Assembly: GCF_000328525.1 (NCBI RefSeq)
Contig: NC_019964.1
Coordinates: 1,426,001-1,490,000, forward strand
Source: Halovivax ruber XH-70
GTDB lineage: Archaea > Halobacteriota > Halobacteria > Halobacteriales > Natrialbaceae
Length of the DNA stretch: 64,000 nucleotides
Direction of reading: 5' to 3'
Shown here: positions 41,813-51,115 of the stretch, piece after piece
Layout: every line of letters begins with the position of its first letter
Numbering within the stretch: the stretch's first letter is position 1
Position numbers and translations under genes: made by a program
Notes under the pieces: generated by a model
What the model saw: the letters and a program-made list of their open reading frames with translations, nothing else
The model's database searches: none
What the model was told of the DNA's origin: nothing

Positions 41813-42463
41813 GTGACCCGGGTCTGTTTCGTCGGCGACGAGGACGTGACGTTGCGGTACGAGCTCCTCTCACGAGAAACGTCTCGAGACGCCCTGTCGA
41901 CGTACGATCTTCACCGGCCGTTCGAGAATTCGATCGCCGTCGATACGGTAAGTCTTGGTGCGGCGATCTCGCTGTGCAACGATCTACAGTGGTACGTCGT
42001 GCGGTTCGTCGACACGGTCCTCGTCCAGGATCCGAGCGTCAGCGAGACGGAGTGGCTCTCGCGCCCGCTCGCACGCGCGCTGCGAAACGACGAGATTGCG
42101 TCGACCGAGACGGGCGAGTACCTGAAGGTCTACGGCGTCGAGTACCCCGAGGATCGACGGCAACGCGAGCGAGACGAGGGGCCGCCGGCTGGCGTCGACC
42201 CGGACCTGGTGGACGGACCGACGGCAGGCGATCCAGTGGGTACGACGACCGACCAGCCGGATGGGGCGACGGCCGACGATCCAGGCGGTGGGGCATCCGA
42301 CCCGGACGGTGCGACCGACCGCCCGGACGAACCGGCGGACCGCGGTCGCCTCGTCGAACCGCTATACGTCAGCCGCACGGACGGCGAGATTCCCGAGTAC
42401 GATCTCCGTGAGGTCTCCGAGACGGTCGTCGTTCGTCTGACCGAAGACGAGTACGCGCCCTGA
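41813..42463 (+). CDS. conserved haloarchaeal protein with a disordered acidic insertion (DUF5804-like)
   Basis: A 216-residue protein. The first 115 residues (TRVCFVGDEDVTLRYELLSRETSRDALSTYDLHRPFENSIAVDT, then WYVVRFVDTVLVQDPSVSETEWLSRPLARAL) form a compact conserved part; I associate it from memory with haloarchaeal DUF5804. A Pro/Gly/Asp-rich insertion of about 80 residues follows, then a short conserved tail ending VVRLTEDEYAP. Two GTG codons could start it; the second (41813) matches the family. Function unknown. Confidence 0.65.
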   Translation: MTRVCFVGDEDVTLRYELLSRETSRDALSTYDLHRPFENSIAVDTVSLGAAISLCNDLQWYVVRFVDTVLVQDPSVSETEWLSRPLARALRNDEIASTETGEYLKVYGVEYPEDRRQRERDEGPPAGVDPDLVDGPTAGDPVGTTTDQPDGATADDPGGGASDPDGATDRPDEPADRGRLVEPLYVSRTDGEIPEYDLREVSETVVVRLTEDEYAP

Positions 42464-42503
42464 GCGGCGGTGTCGCCGCCCCGGTCGAGACTGTCCGCGT
42501 CGG

Positions 42504-44171
42504 TCAGAAGCCGATCGCCTGTCCGTCTTTTCTGGGCTCGCTGGCGCCGGCGAGGCTGCCATTACGGTGACGAACGAGTTGTGCGCCACCGAACTGAACC
42601 GGTGGCAGGACGCGAACGTCGTGGCCTCGTCTGGCGAGCGCCGCGGCCTTCGGCAGGCGTTCTTCGACACCGAGCGTGCTATCCTCGCGGACGCGCCAGC
42701 GTGGCGCGTCGAGCGCTTCCTGCAAGCCCATGTCGTAGTCGACCACGTTCGAAACGACCTGCACGTGGCCCTGCGGTTGCATGTAGCCGCCCATGACGCC
42801 GAAGGCGGCCCAGTCGTCCTCGTCGAACTTCGCGAGCGCGGGAACGAGCGTGTGGAACGGCCGCTTGCCCGGCTCCAGGCTGTTCGGATGGTCGGGATCG
42901 AGCGAAAACGACGCGCCCCGGTTCTGGAGCGCGATGCCCGTGTCACCGGCGACGAGCCCGGAGCCGAAGCCGGCGAACCGCGAGTTGATGAACGAGACGA
43001 GGTTGCCGGCCTCGTCGCCGACGGTGAGGAGGACGGTGTCGGCGTCCTCGGCGTTTGCGTTCGGGACGCCGATGTCCGGATCCGCGATGGGAGTCTGGCC
43101 GATCGCTTCGGCCCGCGTCCGGGCATACGACTTCGAACCGAGCGGCGGGATCGATTCGTACTCGGGATCGGTGATGTAGTGGTGTCCGTCCACGAACGCG
43201 AGTTTCATCGCCTCGGCGAACGCGTGGACCCGGTCGGCCGACTCGTAGGGGTGGTCACCGGCGCCGATCTCGTCGGCGATGTTGAGCGCTTCCAGGGCGA
43301 TGAGTCCCTGATTGTTCGGGGGCAACTCGAAGATCTCCGCCCCGTTGTAGGTCGTGCTGATGGGGTCGACGAACTCGGGTTCGAACGAGGCCAGATCGTC
43401 GATGGTCAGAAAGCCGCCGGCGTCCTGGACCTCACTCGCGATCGACTCCGCGATCTCGCCCTCGTAGACGACGTCTGCACCCTCGTCGGCGATTCGTCGC
43501 ATGGAGTCGCCGAGTCGAGGCAGGGTGACCGTCTGACCCGGTTCGGGCGCCTTACCGTCGAACAGGTACGCCTCGCGGGCATGCTCGTCGGTGAAGAGCT
43601 TCTCGGCGCCCTGCCAGTAGTAGGAGATGACTTCGGAGACGGGATACCCCGCCGTCGCGTAGTGGATGGCTGGTTGCAGTGCGTCGGCCAGGGATTTGTC
43701 GCCGAACGCGTCGATCGTCGCCTCCCAGCCGCGCACCGTCCCGGGGACGGTGACGGCGTGTGGGCCGAGAAACGGCATCTCGACGTCGTCGGGATCGGAG
43801 ACGTCGTCGACGGCGTACCCACGGGCGGTCGGGTAGAACGACGATCGGTGGTCCGGGTCGGCTTCCGAGACGGCTGTCCGGACGTTTTCGATCGTCGCGT
43901 CGGCGGGTGCCCCACCGCAGGAACGCATCGCCCCGACCTCGCCGTCGGCGGTTCGATAGAGAGCGAAGACGTCACCGCCGAGTCCCGTCGATGTCGGTTC
44001 GACGACGTTGAGCGCCGCGGCGGTTGCAACGGCGGCGTCGAACGCGTTTCCCCCGTTTCGGAGGAGTTCGATCCCCGCCTGTGCAGCGAGCGGTTGACTC
44101 GTCGCGACGAGTCCCCGATTCGCGCGGACCGTCGATTGCCGAGAGGTGAATCGATCCAGATCGTAGTCCAT
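42504..44171 (-). CDS. ggt: gamma-glutamyltransferase
   Basis: A 555-residue GGT-family Ntn-hydrolase. GLVATSQPLAAQAGIELLRNGGNAFDAAVATAAALNVVEPTSTGLGGDVFALY is the conserved N-terminal half, and the cleavage region DADTVLLTVGDEAGNLVSFINSRFAGFGSG begins the small subunit with a catalytic Thr. The C-terminal GGYMQPQGHVQVVSNVVDYDMGLQEALDAPRW matches the family. No export signal is seen, so it may be cytoplasmic. The start at 44171 follows a read-through extension. It pairs functionally with GshA at 49866, which makes gamma-glutamylcysteine. Confidence 0.9.
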   Translation of the reverse strand: MDYDLDRFTSRQSTVRANRGLVATSQPLAAQAGIELLRNGGNAFDAAVATAAALNVVEPTSTGLGGDVFALYRTADGEVGAMRSCGGAPADATIENVRTAVSEADPDHRSSFYPTARGYAVDDVSDPDDVEMPFLGPHAVTVPGTVRGWEATIDAFGDKSLADALQPAIHYATAGYPVSEVISYYWQGAEKLFTDEHAREAYLFDGKAPEPGQTVTLPRLGDSMRRIADEGADVVYEGEIAESIASEVQDAGGFLTIDDLASFEPEFVDPISTTYNGAEIFELPPNNQGLIALEALNIADEIGAGDHPYESADRVHAFAEAMKLAFVDGHHYITDPEYESIPPLGSKSYARTRAEAIGQTPIADPDIGVPNANAEDADTVLLTVGDEAGNLVSFINSRFAGFGSGLVAGDTGIALQNRGASFSLDPDHPNSLEPGKRPFHTLVPALAKFDEDDWAAFGVMGGYMQPQGHVQVVSNVVDYDMGLQEALDAPRWRVREDSTLGVEERLPKAAALARRGHDVRVLPPVQFGGAQLVRHRNGSLAGASEPRKDGQAIGF

Positions 44172-44315
44172 GCGACTCACTGCCACGTGCCGGGGCAAAA
44201 AGCGCCCTTTCCCGGCAGTCGAGGGAGGGTACCATCGACTCGGGCTGGTCGAGTGGCCTGTCATCTCTGCACCCTCGTCGCAACGTTGACGGTCGTTCAC
44301 TCCTGAGTGTCGTCA

Positions 44316-45908
44316 ATGGCGGACGAGGCTCGGCTGCCGGGGGTCGAGACGGGGACCGACGAGAAGCCGATCGTTCTCCACGTCGACGCGGACTGTTTCT
44401 ACGCCGCCTGTGAACGCCTCCGTGAACCTGCCCTTCGTGGCGAACCGGTCGTCGTCGGGATGGGCTACGAGCCTGGTGAGTCCGTCGGAGCCGTCGCGAC
44501 GGCGAGTTACGAGGCCCGTGCGTTCGGCGTCGAGAGTGCGATGGCGATCAGCCAGGCTGTCGAACGTTTGCCCAGACGAGCTACGGCCGACTCGGACGAC
44601 GGCCTCGAACGGTCGGAGACGGGCTTCTATCGGCCGGTCGACATCGAGTACTACGAATCGGTGAGCGAGGACGTCCAGGCAATCCTCCACGAGAGCGCCG
44701 ACGTCGTGCGGGAGGTGAGCATCGACGAAGCCTATCTCGACGTCACCGACCGAACCGAGTGGGCGGTCGCCGAGGGCTTCGCCAGGCACGTCAAAGAACG
44801 GATCCAACGCGAGGTTGGCGTCGTCGTCAGTATCGGGGTCGCGCCGTCGATGAGCGCCGCCAAGATCGCGAGCGATCACGACAAACCGGACGGGCTCACC
44901 GTCGTCGAACCCGGCGACGTCAGCGACTTTCTCGCCCCACTCGACGTCGCCGAACTGCACGGCGTCGGCCCGGTGACCGCCCGAGAGCTGCGGTCGATGG
45001 GGCTCGAAACAGCCGGTGACGTCGCCGACGCAGATCCGGCGGAACTCGAAGATCAGTTCGGCGAACGCGGCCGGGAACTCGTCGAGTACGCACGGGGCGA
45101 AGACGACCGGCCGGTCACGCCGCGCGGGCTCCCGAAGAGTTTCTCGCGAGAGTCAGCGTTCGCCTCCCCCGTCACAGACTGGGAAGCAAAACGAGAGACG
45201 CTGGAAACCCTCGCCGCGGCCGTCGCTGACCGGGCAACGCGTGAAGGCGCCCTTTATCGCACTGTCGGTGTCAAAGCCGTCCTGCCACCGTACGACGTCA
45301 ACACGCGCGAACGGTCTCTCTCCGGGCCAATCGACGACGCCGACCTCGTCGTCGACATCGCCCGCGACCTCTTTACCGAGTTCGCCGACGACCGCGTCCG
45401 CAAACTCGGTGTCAAGGTGGCGAATCTCGAGTTCGGCGCCGCCGACCAGGCAAAACTCGACGGGTGGGAAGATGCAACCGCTTCGCCACCCGATTCTCGT
45501 TCAGCCCCATCGCGCGCTGACGCCCGCGATTCGACACCGTCCGATGCGACCGCCGGGTCGGTCTCGAGTGAAGGGCCGGTTGAGGAGCACGCTGCCGATC
45601 AACGGACGCTGGACGAACTCGACGCGTCATCTGCTGGCTCTGGCGGGCGTGCCTCCCGATCGTCCAGCGACGAGACGACCGACGACGATGGTGCCGCAAT
45701 CGGAACGGCCGTAGACACGCACTCGTCGACCACCACTGACGATGCCAGGCTCCTCACCCTGACTGACTTCGGCTCGTGGACAGACGCGGAGGGCGTCACA
45801 TCCGATGAGGGGTGGGCACATCGAAAGAACCCTGTCCGTCCACCTGCGGAACGAGTAGATCCGGCACAGACCACGATGTGGGACTTTCTCGACGAGAATC
45901 CACCATAA
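44316..45908 (+). CDS. dinB: DNA polymerase IV (Y-family, DinB) with C-terminal PCNA motif
   Basis: A 530-residue translesion polymerase. The palm has VLHVDADCFYAACE and REVSIDEAYLDVT (catalytic acidic residues), the thumb has a helix-hairpin-helix LHGVGPVTARELRSMGL, and the little finger follows (PKSFSRESAF). A 150-residue low-complexity linker (GRASRSSSDETTDD and others) leads to QTTMWDFLDENPP at the end, a good PIP box for the sliding clamp. The start is the ATG at 44316, nine bases after an in-frame GTG. Confidence 0.93.
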   Translation: MADEARLPGVETGTDEKPIVLHVDADCFYAACERLREPALRGEPVVVGMGYEPGESVGAVATASYEARAFGVESAMAISQAVERLPRRATADSDDGLERSETGFYRPVDIEYYESVSEDVQAILHESADVVREVSIDEAYLDVTDRTEWAVAEGFARHVKERIQREVGVVVSIGVAPSMSAAKIASDHDKPDGLTVVEPGDVSDFLAPLDVAELHGVGPVTARELRSMGLETAGDVADADPAELEDQFGERGRELVEYARGEDDRPVTPRGLPKSFSRESAFASPVTDWEAKRETLETLAAAVADRATREGALYRTVGVKAVLPPYDVNTRERSLSGPIDDADLVVDIARDLFTEFADDRVRKLGVKVANLEFGAADQAKLDGWEDATASPPDSRSAPSRADARDSTPSDATAGSVSSEGPVEEHAADQRTLDELDASSAGSGGRASRSSSDETTDDDGAAIGTAVDTHSSTTTDDARLLTLTDFGSWTDAEGVTSDEGWAHRKNPVRPPAERVDPAQTTMWDFLDENPP

Positions 45909-46045
45909 TCAGTATCGCTCGTGTCTGATCGATCGGCCGTAACGCTAAACCGGGTGGGCCGAGGAGAATCGACAGACGACGACCGAACAGCAGAATTATA
46001 CGGAGAGGATATGAACGTCTTACTACCGACCAGTCGAGTGACGCC

Positions 46046-47206
46046 ATGACCGAGGACTTCTACGATCTTCTCGACGTTCCGCCCGACGCCTCGCAGGATG
46101 AGATCAAAGCTGCGTTTCGCGAGCAGGTCCGAATCTACCACCCCGATCTGAACGACGACGAGCGCGCGCGAGCGCAGTTTACTGCCCTCAAGACGGCGTA
46201 CGACGTGCTCGGCGATCCCGTCGAGCGGCGCGCGTACGATCGACTCGGCCACCTCGATTACGTTGCCAAACGAACGTCCGGGTTACCGTCGCCCGACAAG
46301 TGGTCCGCCCCATCCGATGACGCGTCGGCCGACGATTCGGATGCCGACGATCGCTCGACCGTCAGGAGTGAAACGGGTTCGTGGAGTGCCCACGGGAAGA
46401 CGACGGGCGCAGCGTCGGGGGCCACGTCGACGGGCACGACGGACGGCGGCCACGCCCGAACCGAGACTGGCACGACCTGGGGGCCGGACGACGCCACTGC
46501 CAGGGGGTCCGGCCTCACTGGAACCGGCGCCGTTGGCCGCCTCCTCCGCTGGTGGCACTCGCTGAACCTCGCCGGCCCGCTGCTCTGGATCGGGACGGCA
46601 CTGTACGTCTTCGGTCTCGCCCAGTACGGACGCGAAAACGCCGCCGCAATCGATTCCCTCTGGGATGCGATCCGCGCAGCCGGGACGGACGTCGACGCCA
46701 TCTCACAAGCACTCACGAGCGGAACCCACGGTCTGGACCGAGCCCTCACGTACGTTCAGCACGTGGAACTCGTCACCCCACCGGTCGCCGGTGGACTGTG
46801 GCTCGCGCTGCTTGCCGGGGCGTTCGTGGCGGTCTGCGGGATCCTCGTCGGCTGGCGCTACCGGACACGCGGTGAACTGCTGGGACCGATCACCATCGAC
46901 GAGACCATCGTCCTCGCCGTCGCTCTCGGGACGGTGAGTGCCCTCTACGGTGGTGTGCTCCTGGCCAGTGCGCTGCTCCTGCCACTTCTCTACGGCGTCG
47001 TGCTCTATCACACGAAACGCCTTCCTGGCTGGTCACCGTCGTACGCGTACCTGCTCGCCGTCGCCGCTCCCGTGTGCGGCTTACTGGCTGGCTGGTTCGA
47101 ACTGACCACGCTCCCGATCGAGTTGCTCGCTTTCGTCGTCATCCCACTCGTCGGTGCGATCGGCCTCCCGATCAGGTTCGCCGTCCGTCGCCGGCTCGGC
47201 GTCTGA
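46046..47206 (+). CDS. J-domain protein with C-terminal membrane region
   Basis: A 386-residue protein. Residues 1-68 form a full J domain with the HPD at residues 32-34, in YHPDLND, and LGDPVERRAYDRLGHLDY. A 90-residue Ser/Thr/Gly-rich linker follows. The rest has about six hydrophobic segments. The J domain is cytosolic and would recruit DnaK/Hsp70 to a membrane platform. It is not a classical DnaJ, as the zinc and substrate-binding domains are absent. Confidence 0.88.
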   Translation: MTEDFYDLLDVPPDASQDEIKAAFREQVRIYHPDLNDDERARAQFTALKTAYDVLGDPVERRAYDRLGHLDYVAKRTSGLPSPDKWSAPSDDASADDSDADDRSTVRSETGSWSAHGKTTGAASGATSTGTTDGGHARTETGTTWGPDDATARGSGLTGTGAVGRLLRWWHSLNLAGPLLWIGTALYVFGLAQYGRENAAAIDSLWDAIRAAGTDVDAISQALTSGTHGLDRALTYVQHVELVTPPVAGGLWLALLAGAFVAVCGILVGWRYRTRGELLGPITIDETIVLAVALGTVSALYGGVLLASALLLPLLYGVVLYHTKRLPGWSPSYAYLLAVAAPVCGLLAGWFELTTLPIELLAFVVIPLVGAIGLPIRFAVRRRLGV

Positions 47207-47217
47207 ACGGAACGTTG

Positions 47218-47850
47218 TCACCCGACGAGCGTCGCCACACCTTTCGTCTGCCGATAATCCGACTCGTGAATCGACGCCAGTCGGTCGCGCGCAACGTCGA
47301 ACAACGTCTCGTCCCAGCGGCGCGGATCGGCGAGTGGAACGACGAGAAACCCACGGCCACGAAGTTCGGTCGCGTGTAGTGTCTCCATCTCGAGGTCGAC
47401 CCGCGAGCGCTGTGTCGTGTACGCTTCGAGGACGTGTGCGGTCGCCTGTTCGCCGACGGATACGAGGATGTGGGCATTGATCGCCCGTAACTCTGCGTCG
47501 AAGAAGCGCTCGAGACGGGCGTACTCTTCGTCCGTCGGCGGTCGGTCGTCCGGAAGTGTGCACATGTGGACGTAGCTCAGAAAGCAGTTGTCGAGTTCCG
47601 GAGCCGATCGATCGCCGGTGAGAAATCCGAGCGTTCGCAGAAGTGTTCGGACGCCCGACTCGTCGTCATCGGTGTCGAACGGAACGCCGGATGCGGTCCC
47701 GCCGTGGCGGCCGGGGTGATCGCCGATGACGTGAAAATCGGCGTTCGGATCGCCGTAACCGGGAACGGCAGCCAGGGCGTCGGCGTCGCTTCGATCGAAC
47801 GGCGGCCTGAGGCCGAACGGATTCGACTGACGGTCGCTCAGGTGTTTCAC
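47218..47850 (-). CDS. uracil-DNA glycosylase-superfamily protein
   Basis: A 210-residue UDG-like protein starting at GTG. SNPFGLRPPFDRSDADALAAVPGYGDPNADFHVIGDHPGRHGGTASGVPFD contains the family core, with motif-1 GDHPGRHGG (compare GxxPG in family 4-type UDG), and LSYVHMC and HILVSVGEQA are later strands. No Fe-S Cys cluster is visible, so it is not a standard family 4 enzyme. It may remove uracil or be a divergent paralogue; the catalytic residues cannot be confirmed from memory. Confidence 0.72.
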   Translation of the reverse strand: MKHLSDRQSNPFGLRPPFDRSDADALAAVPGYGDPNADFHVIGDHPGRHGGTASGVPFDTDDDESGVRTLLRTLGFLTGDRSAPELDNCFLSYVHMCTLPDDRPPTDEEYARLERFFDAELRAINAHILVSVGEQATAHVLEAYTTQRSRVDLEMETLHATELRGRGFLVVPLADPRRWDETLFDVARDRLASIHESDYRQTKGVATLVG

Positions 47851-47981
47851 GGCCGTTCGGAGGGTGGCTGTCCGGAAAACGATCGTGGTATCGATCGATC
47901 ACGCCTCGGACGCAGCGCCGATGACTGGGGAGGGCAGAGATGGCGACCGTAGGCTCTGTGTTCGACACAGCGGACAGTCGT

Positions 47982-48572
47982 TTAGGCCGTCTCGGCCATC
48001 GGTGTCCGCTCGTCTTCGAACGCCGTCCGGCACTCTCGGTCACAGAAGTGGAACAGGCTCCCCTCGAACCGGAGCGAGAGTCCGTTTTCGGTCACGGTAT
48101 CGCCGCAGGTGTGACAGGTCAGGCTGATCGAATCCTCGGTGAGAGACGGGTTCCAGTCGCGTTCCTGGACGAGGTGGACACGGTAGGACTCGATCTGGTC
48201 GGCCTCGAGTGCCGAGAGGAGACAGGGACCGACCTGTTCGCTCGCGAGCGTGCCGATGGCGAGCAATCGAGCGTCGGAGGTCATGAACACGTGTTCGATG
48301 CCGTCGACACTGGCGAGATCGGCCGTGACACACCCGTTCTGTACGGCACACAGCTGCACGTCGATCAGGAGTTCGATGCCGTCGACGAACGACGACCGGT
48401 CGATGTCGACGGTGAACCCCTGGATCACGCCGAGTTGCTGGAGGCGATCGATTCGATCCGAGACGGTTGGGGCAGAGACGTCGACCCGATCGGCGATGTC
48501 GTTGTACGGCCGTCGGGCATCTTCGAGCAGGAGGGCGACGATTTGGAGGTCGGTTTCGTCCAGGGTACGCAT
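47982..48572 (-). CDS. Lrp/AsnC regulator with C-terminal TRASH metal-binding domain
   Basis: A 196-residue regulator. The HTH is LDETDLQIVALLLEDARRPYNDIADRVDVSAPTVSDRIDRLQQLGVIQGF. A ligand-type middle domain follows, and the last 45 residues form a TRASH-type zinc/copper domain (LTCHTCGDTV, then GSLFHFCDRECRTAFEDE). AsnC-TRASH proteins sense metals and often control copper homeostasis. Here the nearest downstream gene is heme A synthase, which makes the heme of copper-containing oxidases, an attractive though unproven link. Confidence 0.87.
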   Translation of the reverse strand: MRTLDETDLQIVALLLEDARRPYNDIADRVDVSAPTVSDRIDRLQQLGVIQGFTVDIDRSSFVDGIELLIDVQLCAVQNGCVTADLASVDGIEHVFMTSDARLLAIGTLASEQVGPCLLSALEADQIESYRVHLVQERDWNPSLTEDSISLTCHTCGDTVTENGLSLRFEGSLFHFCDRECRTAFEDERTPMAETA

Positions 48573-48728
48573 GACTGAATCTTCGACATCCTACACTTTA
48601 CATTTTACGGTTGCTTTCTGTCGGGTAAATATCTAAGGGGCGCTCTCCGGCTGTTCTGTAGCAGTATTTCCGTCGGATACGGCAAATAGCCAGGACCGAT
48701 CGCTGTGGCGAACCAAATGGAGCGGTAC

Positions 48729-49580
48729 TCAATTCACAGGACTGGTCGAGCGCGTTCGAAGTCCCAGCCACCCATAAACCAGCACGGCGAGGATCGTGAC
48801 GACTGTGTAGGCAAGTACCACGACCGGATCGAATCCCATGACGGATTCACGCCCGAAGTACGCGACGAGCAGCCCGAGTACTGGCGTGGCGGTGAGGGCG
48901 GCTGGAAGCCATCCATCGAACCGACGGCGACCGACGATGGCAACGAGGAGGAGCGACCCGATGAACACGAGTGTCACTGCGTACAGCGCGGTCTGCAGTA
49001 CCTGCGTGTACGAGGAAATAACGAGTGGACTGAGAAGGGCCTGAAGGGGAACGAGAACGGTCGCCAGCCCGAGGGCTTGCGGGACCGCTCTCGTCGGAAT
49101 ACGGTGCTCCCAGACCAGGATTGCGCCGATACCGAAGCTACAGAAGATGGCGATCGCCGTCCAGAAGTGCAAGTTGAGTATCGGGATCTCGTAGAGGATG
49201 ACCGTCCCGGCCCCGAGTGCCACCTGCAGGGGGGTCAGGACCAGTCCGATCGTCAGCGCGATCGCGACGGACCGATCGGTGTCGGTTCGCCAGGCGACGA
49301 TCGCCGACCCGAGGATGAACAGGCCGGCGATACCGGCGACGACCCGGTGGATCCACTCGAAGAAACTCGGGAACGTCGCCGGAAACAGGTTCAGGACGCC
49401 GCCGTCACAGAGCGGCCAGTTCGCGTCACAGGCCAGTCCGGCACCCGCGGCTTTCGTCGCAATCCCAAGGAGAATCGTCGCACTCACGAGTGCGAGGGTC
49501 GTCACCACCAGCTCCGGCACCCCGAATCGGCCAAATCGATCGGTTCCTCCGGTTGCGCCGGTGCGTGTATTCGAGACCAC
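48729..49580 (-). CDS. ctaA: heme A synthase, CtaA/Cox15 family
   Basis: A 283-residue polytopic protein with seven to eight hydrophobic segments. The conserved block ATKAAGAGLACDANWPLCDGGVLN has the paired Cys and NWPLC of CtaA, and EWIHRVVAGIAGLF and LHFWTAIAIF hold heme-binding His residues. It converts heme O to heme A for the terminal oxidase. Start codon is uncertain: I chose GTG at 49580, giving a short soluble N-terminus; upstream frames to 49709 add about 43 poorly coding residues. Confidence 0.85.
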   Translation of the reverse strand: MVSNTRTGATGGTDRFGRFGVPELVVTTLALVSATILLGIATKAAGAGLACDANWPLCDGGVLNLFPATFPSFFEWIHRVVAGIAGLFILGSAIVAWRTDTDRSVAIALTIGLVLTPLQVALGAGTVILYEIPILNLHFWTAIAIFCSFGIGAILVWEHRIPTRAVPQALGLATVLVPLQALLSPLVISSYTQVLQTALYAVTLVFIGSLLLVAIVGRRRFDGWLPAALTATPVLGLLVAYFGRESVMGFDPVVVLAYTVVTILAVLVYGWLGLRTRSTSPVN

Positions 49581-49865
49581 GGTCGTTCGCACGTCGATTG
49601 GTGCGACGGCTATTTCAATCGTCCGAGTCGGTCCCAGCGGACAGGAATGGACCGAACGGCCGCCAGCCGAGTCCCACGATGAGTGGAAGCCATACGCCGA
49701 TTCGAACACGGACTGGAACCGCTCGAACGGATCCCGACTCTCTGCGTCGAACGGTGGCGAGTTCGGAGAGCGTGTTTCGTGTCGCGAGATCGCTCGGATG
49801 ACGTCTTACGCTGTCTTGCTCGGTACGCAGCGGTCGGTCAATATGCAGCGAAGGGGGTAACCAGC

Positions 49866-50969
49866 TCAGATGCCGCTCAGGTCGTTTTCGTCGAGCATCA
49901 ACGAGGCACACAGGGCGTCGACGCCCTCGTCTGCGAGGATATGTCGCTGCCGTTCGGCGCCACTATCGGTTTCGTAGACACGGCGGAGGCCGCCGACGTC
50001 GAGGCGCTCGCACTCCCGGTCGACGAGTTCGCCGAGGCCGATTTCGCCGCTCATGTCCCGCGTCATGAGCGTCGCGTCGTGACCGTGTCGAATAGCTCGC
50101 CACTTGTTCTCGTCTAGCAGTTCGCGTCGCTGGAGGTGTGCGTATCCACGCTCGCCATCTTCGTACGCGTCCGCGAGCTCGCAGACGAGTGCGTGACAGT
50201 ACTCGACGAACGCGCTGATGACGGTTGGGTCGACCTGGCCGTCAGGAGTCCTGATCTCGACGGTGCCGTGGCCAGTGTGTGGGCGCACGTCGTACCAGAG
50301 TTCACCGCGGTCGTCGATCGCACCTCGTTCGACCATCCGCCGCTCGAACCGATCGAACGCCTCGTAGTCCTCGAAGAACGTCGGCATGCCGGTGTTCGGG
50401 AGCCCCTCGAAAATTTTCGCCCGGGCCGACGCGAGGCCGGTGTCGAACCCGTTCCAGATCGGCGAGTTCGCCGACAGCGCGAGGATGATCGGGACGTACC
50501 AGCGTAACTCGTTCGCGATCCAGATCGCCTTGTCCGGATCGTCGACGCCGACGTGAACGTGGACGCCGGCCGTTGTGTTGCGGTGCTGGGGATACTGGAT
50601 CCGATCGAGTTGGGCCTGATATCGTGGTTTCTCGGCATGTTCGAGTTCACGCCACTTCGCGAGCGGATGCAATCCCGCCGCGGCGATGGCGAACCCGTGG
50701 TCGTTCGCGTGTTCACACAGTGCCGATCGAATCGATTCGAGCACGTCGGCCGTCCGGTCGGGGTCGTCGAAGGTCGGCGTCTGCGTTTCGATGACACACT
50801 TGAACAGTTCGTGATCGAGTCGCCCCTCTAGTACGGCTGGCGGGTCGGATTCGTACACGAGTTCGTCCGTCCCACTCGTCGGGCGTCCCTGCGCGTCGAC
50901 GACGTAACACTCCTCCTCGACGCCGAGCGTACCCATCGTGTCGAACGTCGAAGGCGACCCGCGGTCCAT
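49866..50969 (-). CDS. gshA: glutamate-cysteine ligase, haloarchaeal GshA type
   Basis: A 367-residue GCS2/YbdK-type ligase that makes gamma-glutamylcysteine, the main haloarchaeal thiol. [11 protein letters not shown] at the N-terminus, [67 protein letters not shown] (active-site strands) and YDVRP are characteristic. The start at 50969 (MDRGSPST) gives the GVEEE block near residue 15. Together with gamma-glutamyltransferase at 42504 it covers synthesis and turnover of gamma-glutamyl compounds. Confidence 0.9.
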   Translation of the reverse strand: MDRGSPSTFDTMGTLGVEEECYVVDAQGRPTSGTDELVYESDPPAVLEGRLDHELFKCVIETQTPTFDDPDRTADVLESIRSALCEHANDHGFAIAAAGLHPLAKWRELEHAEKPRYQAQLDRIQYPQHRNTTAGVHVHVGVDDPDKAIWIANELRWYVPIILALSANSPIWNGFDTGLASARAKIFEGLPNTGMPTFFEDYEAFDRFERRMVERGAIDDRGELWYDVRPHTGHGTVEIRTPDGQVDPTVISAFVEYCHALVCELADAYEDGERGYAHLQRRELLDENKWRAIRHGHDATLMTRDMSGEIGLGELVDRECERLDVGGLRRVYETDSGAERQRHILADEGVDALCASLMLDENDLSGI

Positions 50970-51115
50970 CGGGCACATCTTACCGATGAGACGGTAAATA
51001 GGGTTTGGAACCAGCAGAAGAGTCAGCGCAGCGTGAACCTGGTCAACGGTCACTCGGGTGCTCGGGATTCGGTGATCGACCGTCGCTCAGTTCGGTGCGT
51101 GACTGGGAGGCGACG

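Noticed and set aside
42567-44306. 579-codon open frame opposite gamma-glutamyltransferase
   Set aside because: Antisense shadow; the GGT frame has all family motifs.
49615-49713. Short membrane-like peptide (VWLPLIVGLGWRPFGPF) between gshA and ctaA
   Set aside because: No start codon close to the hydrophobic stretch and no way to separate it from chance; a conserved small gene remains possible.
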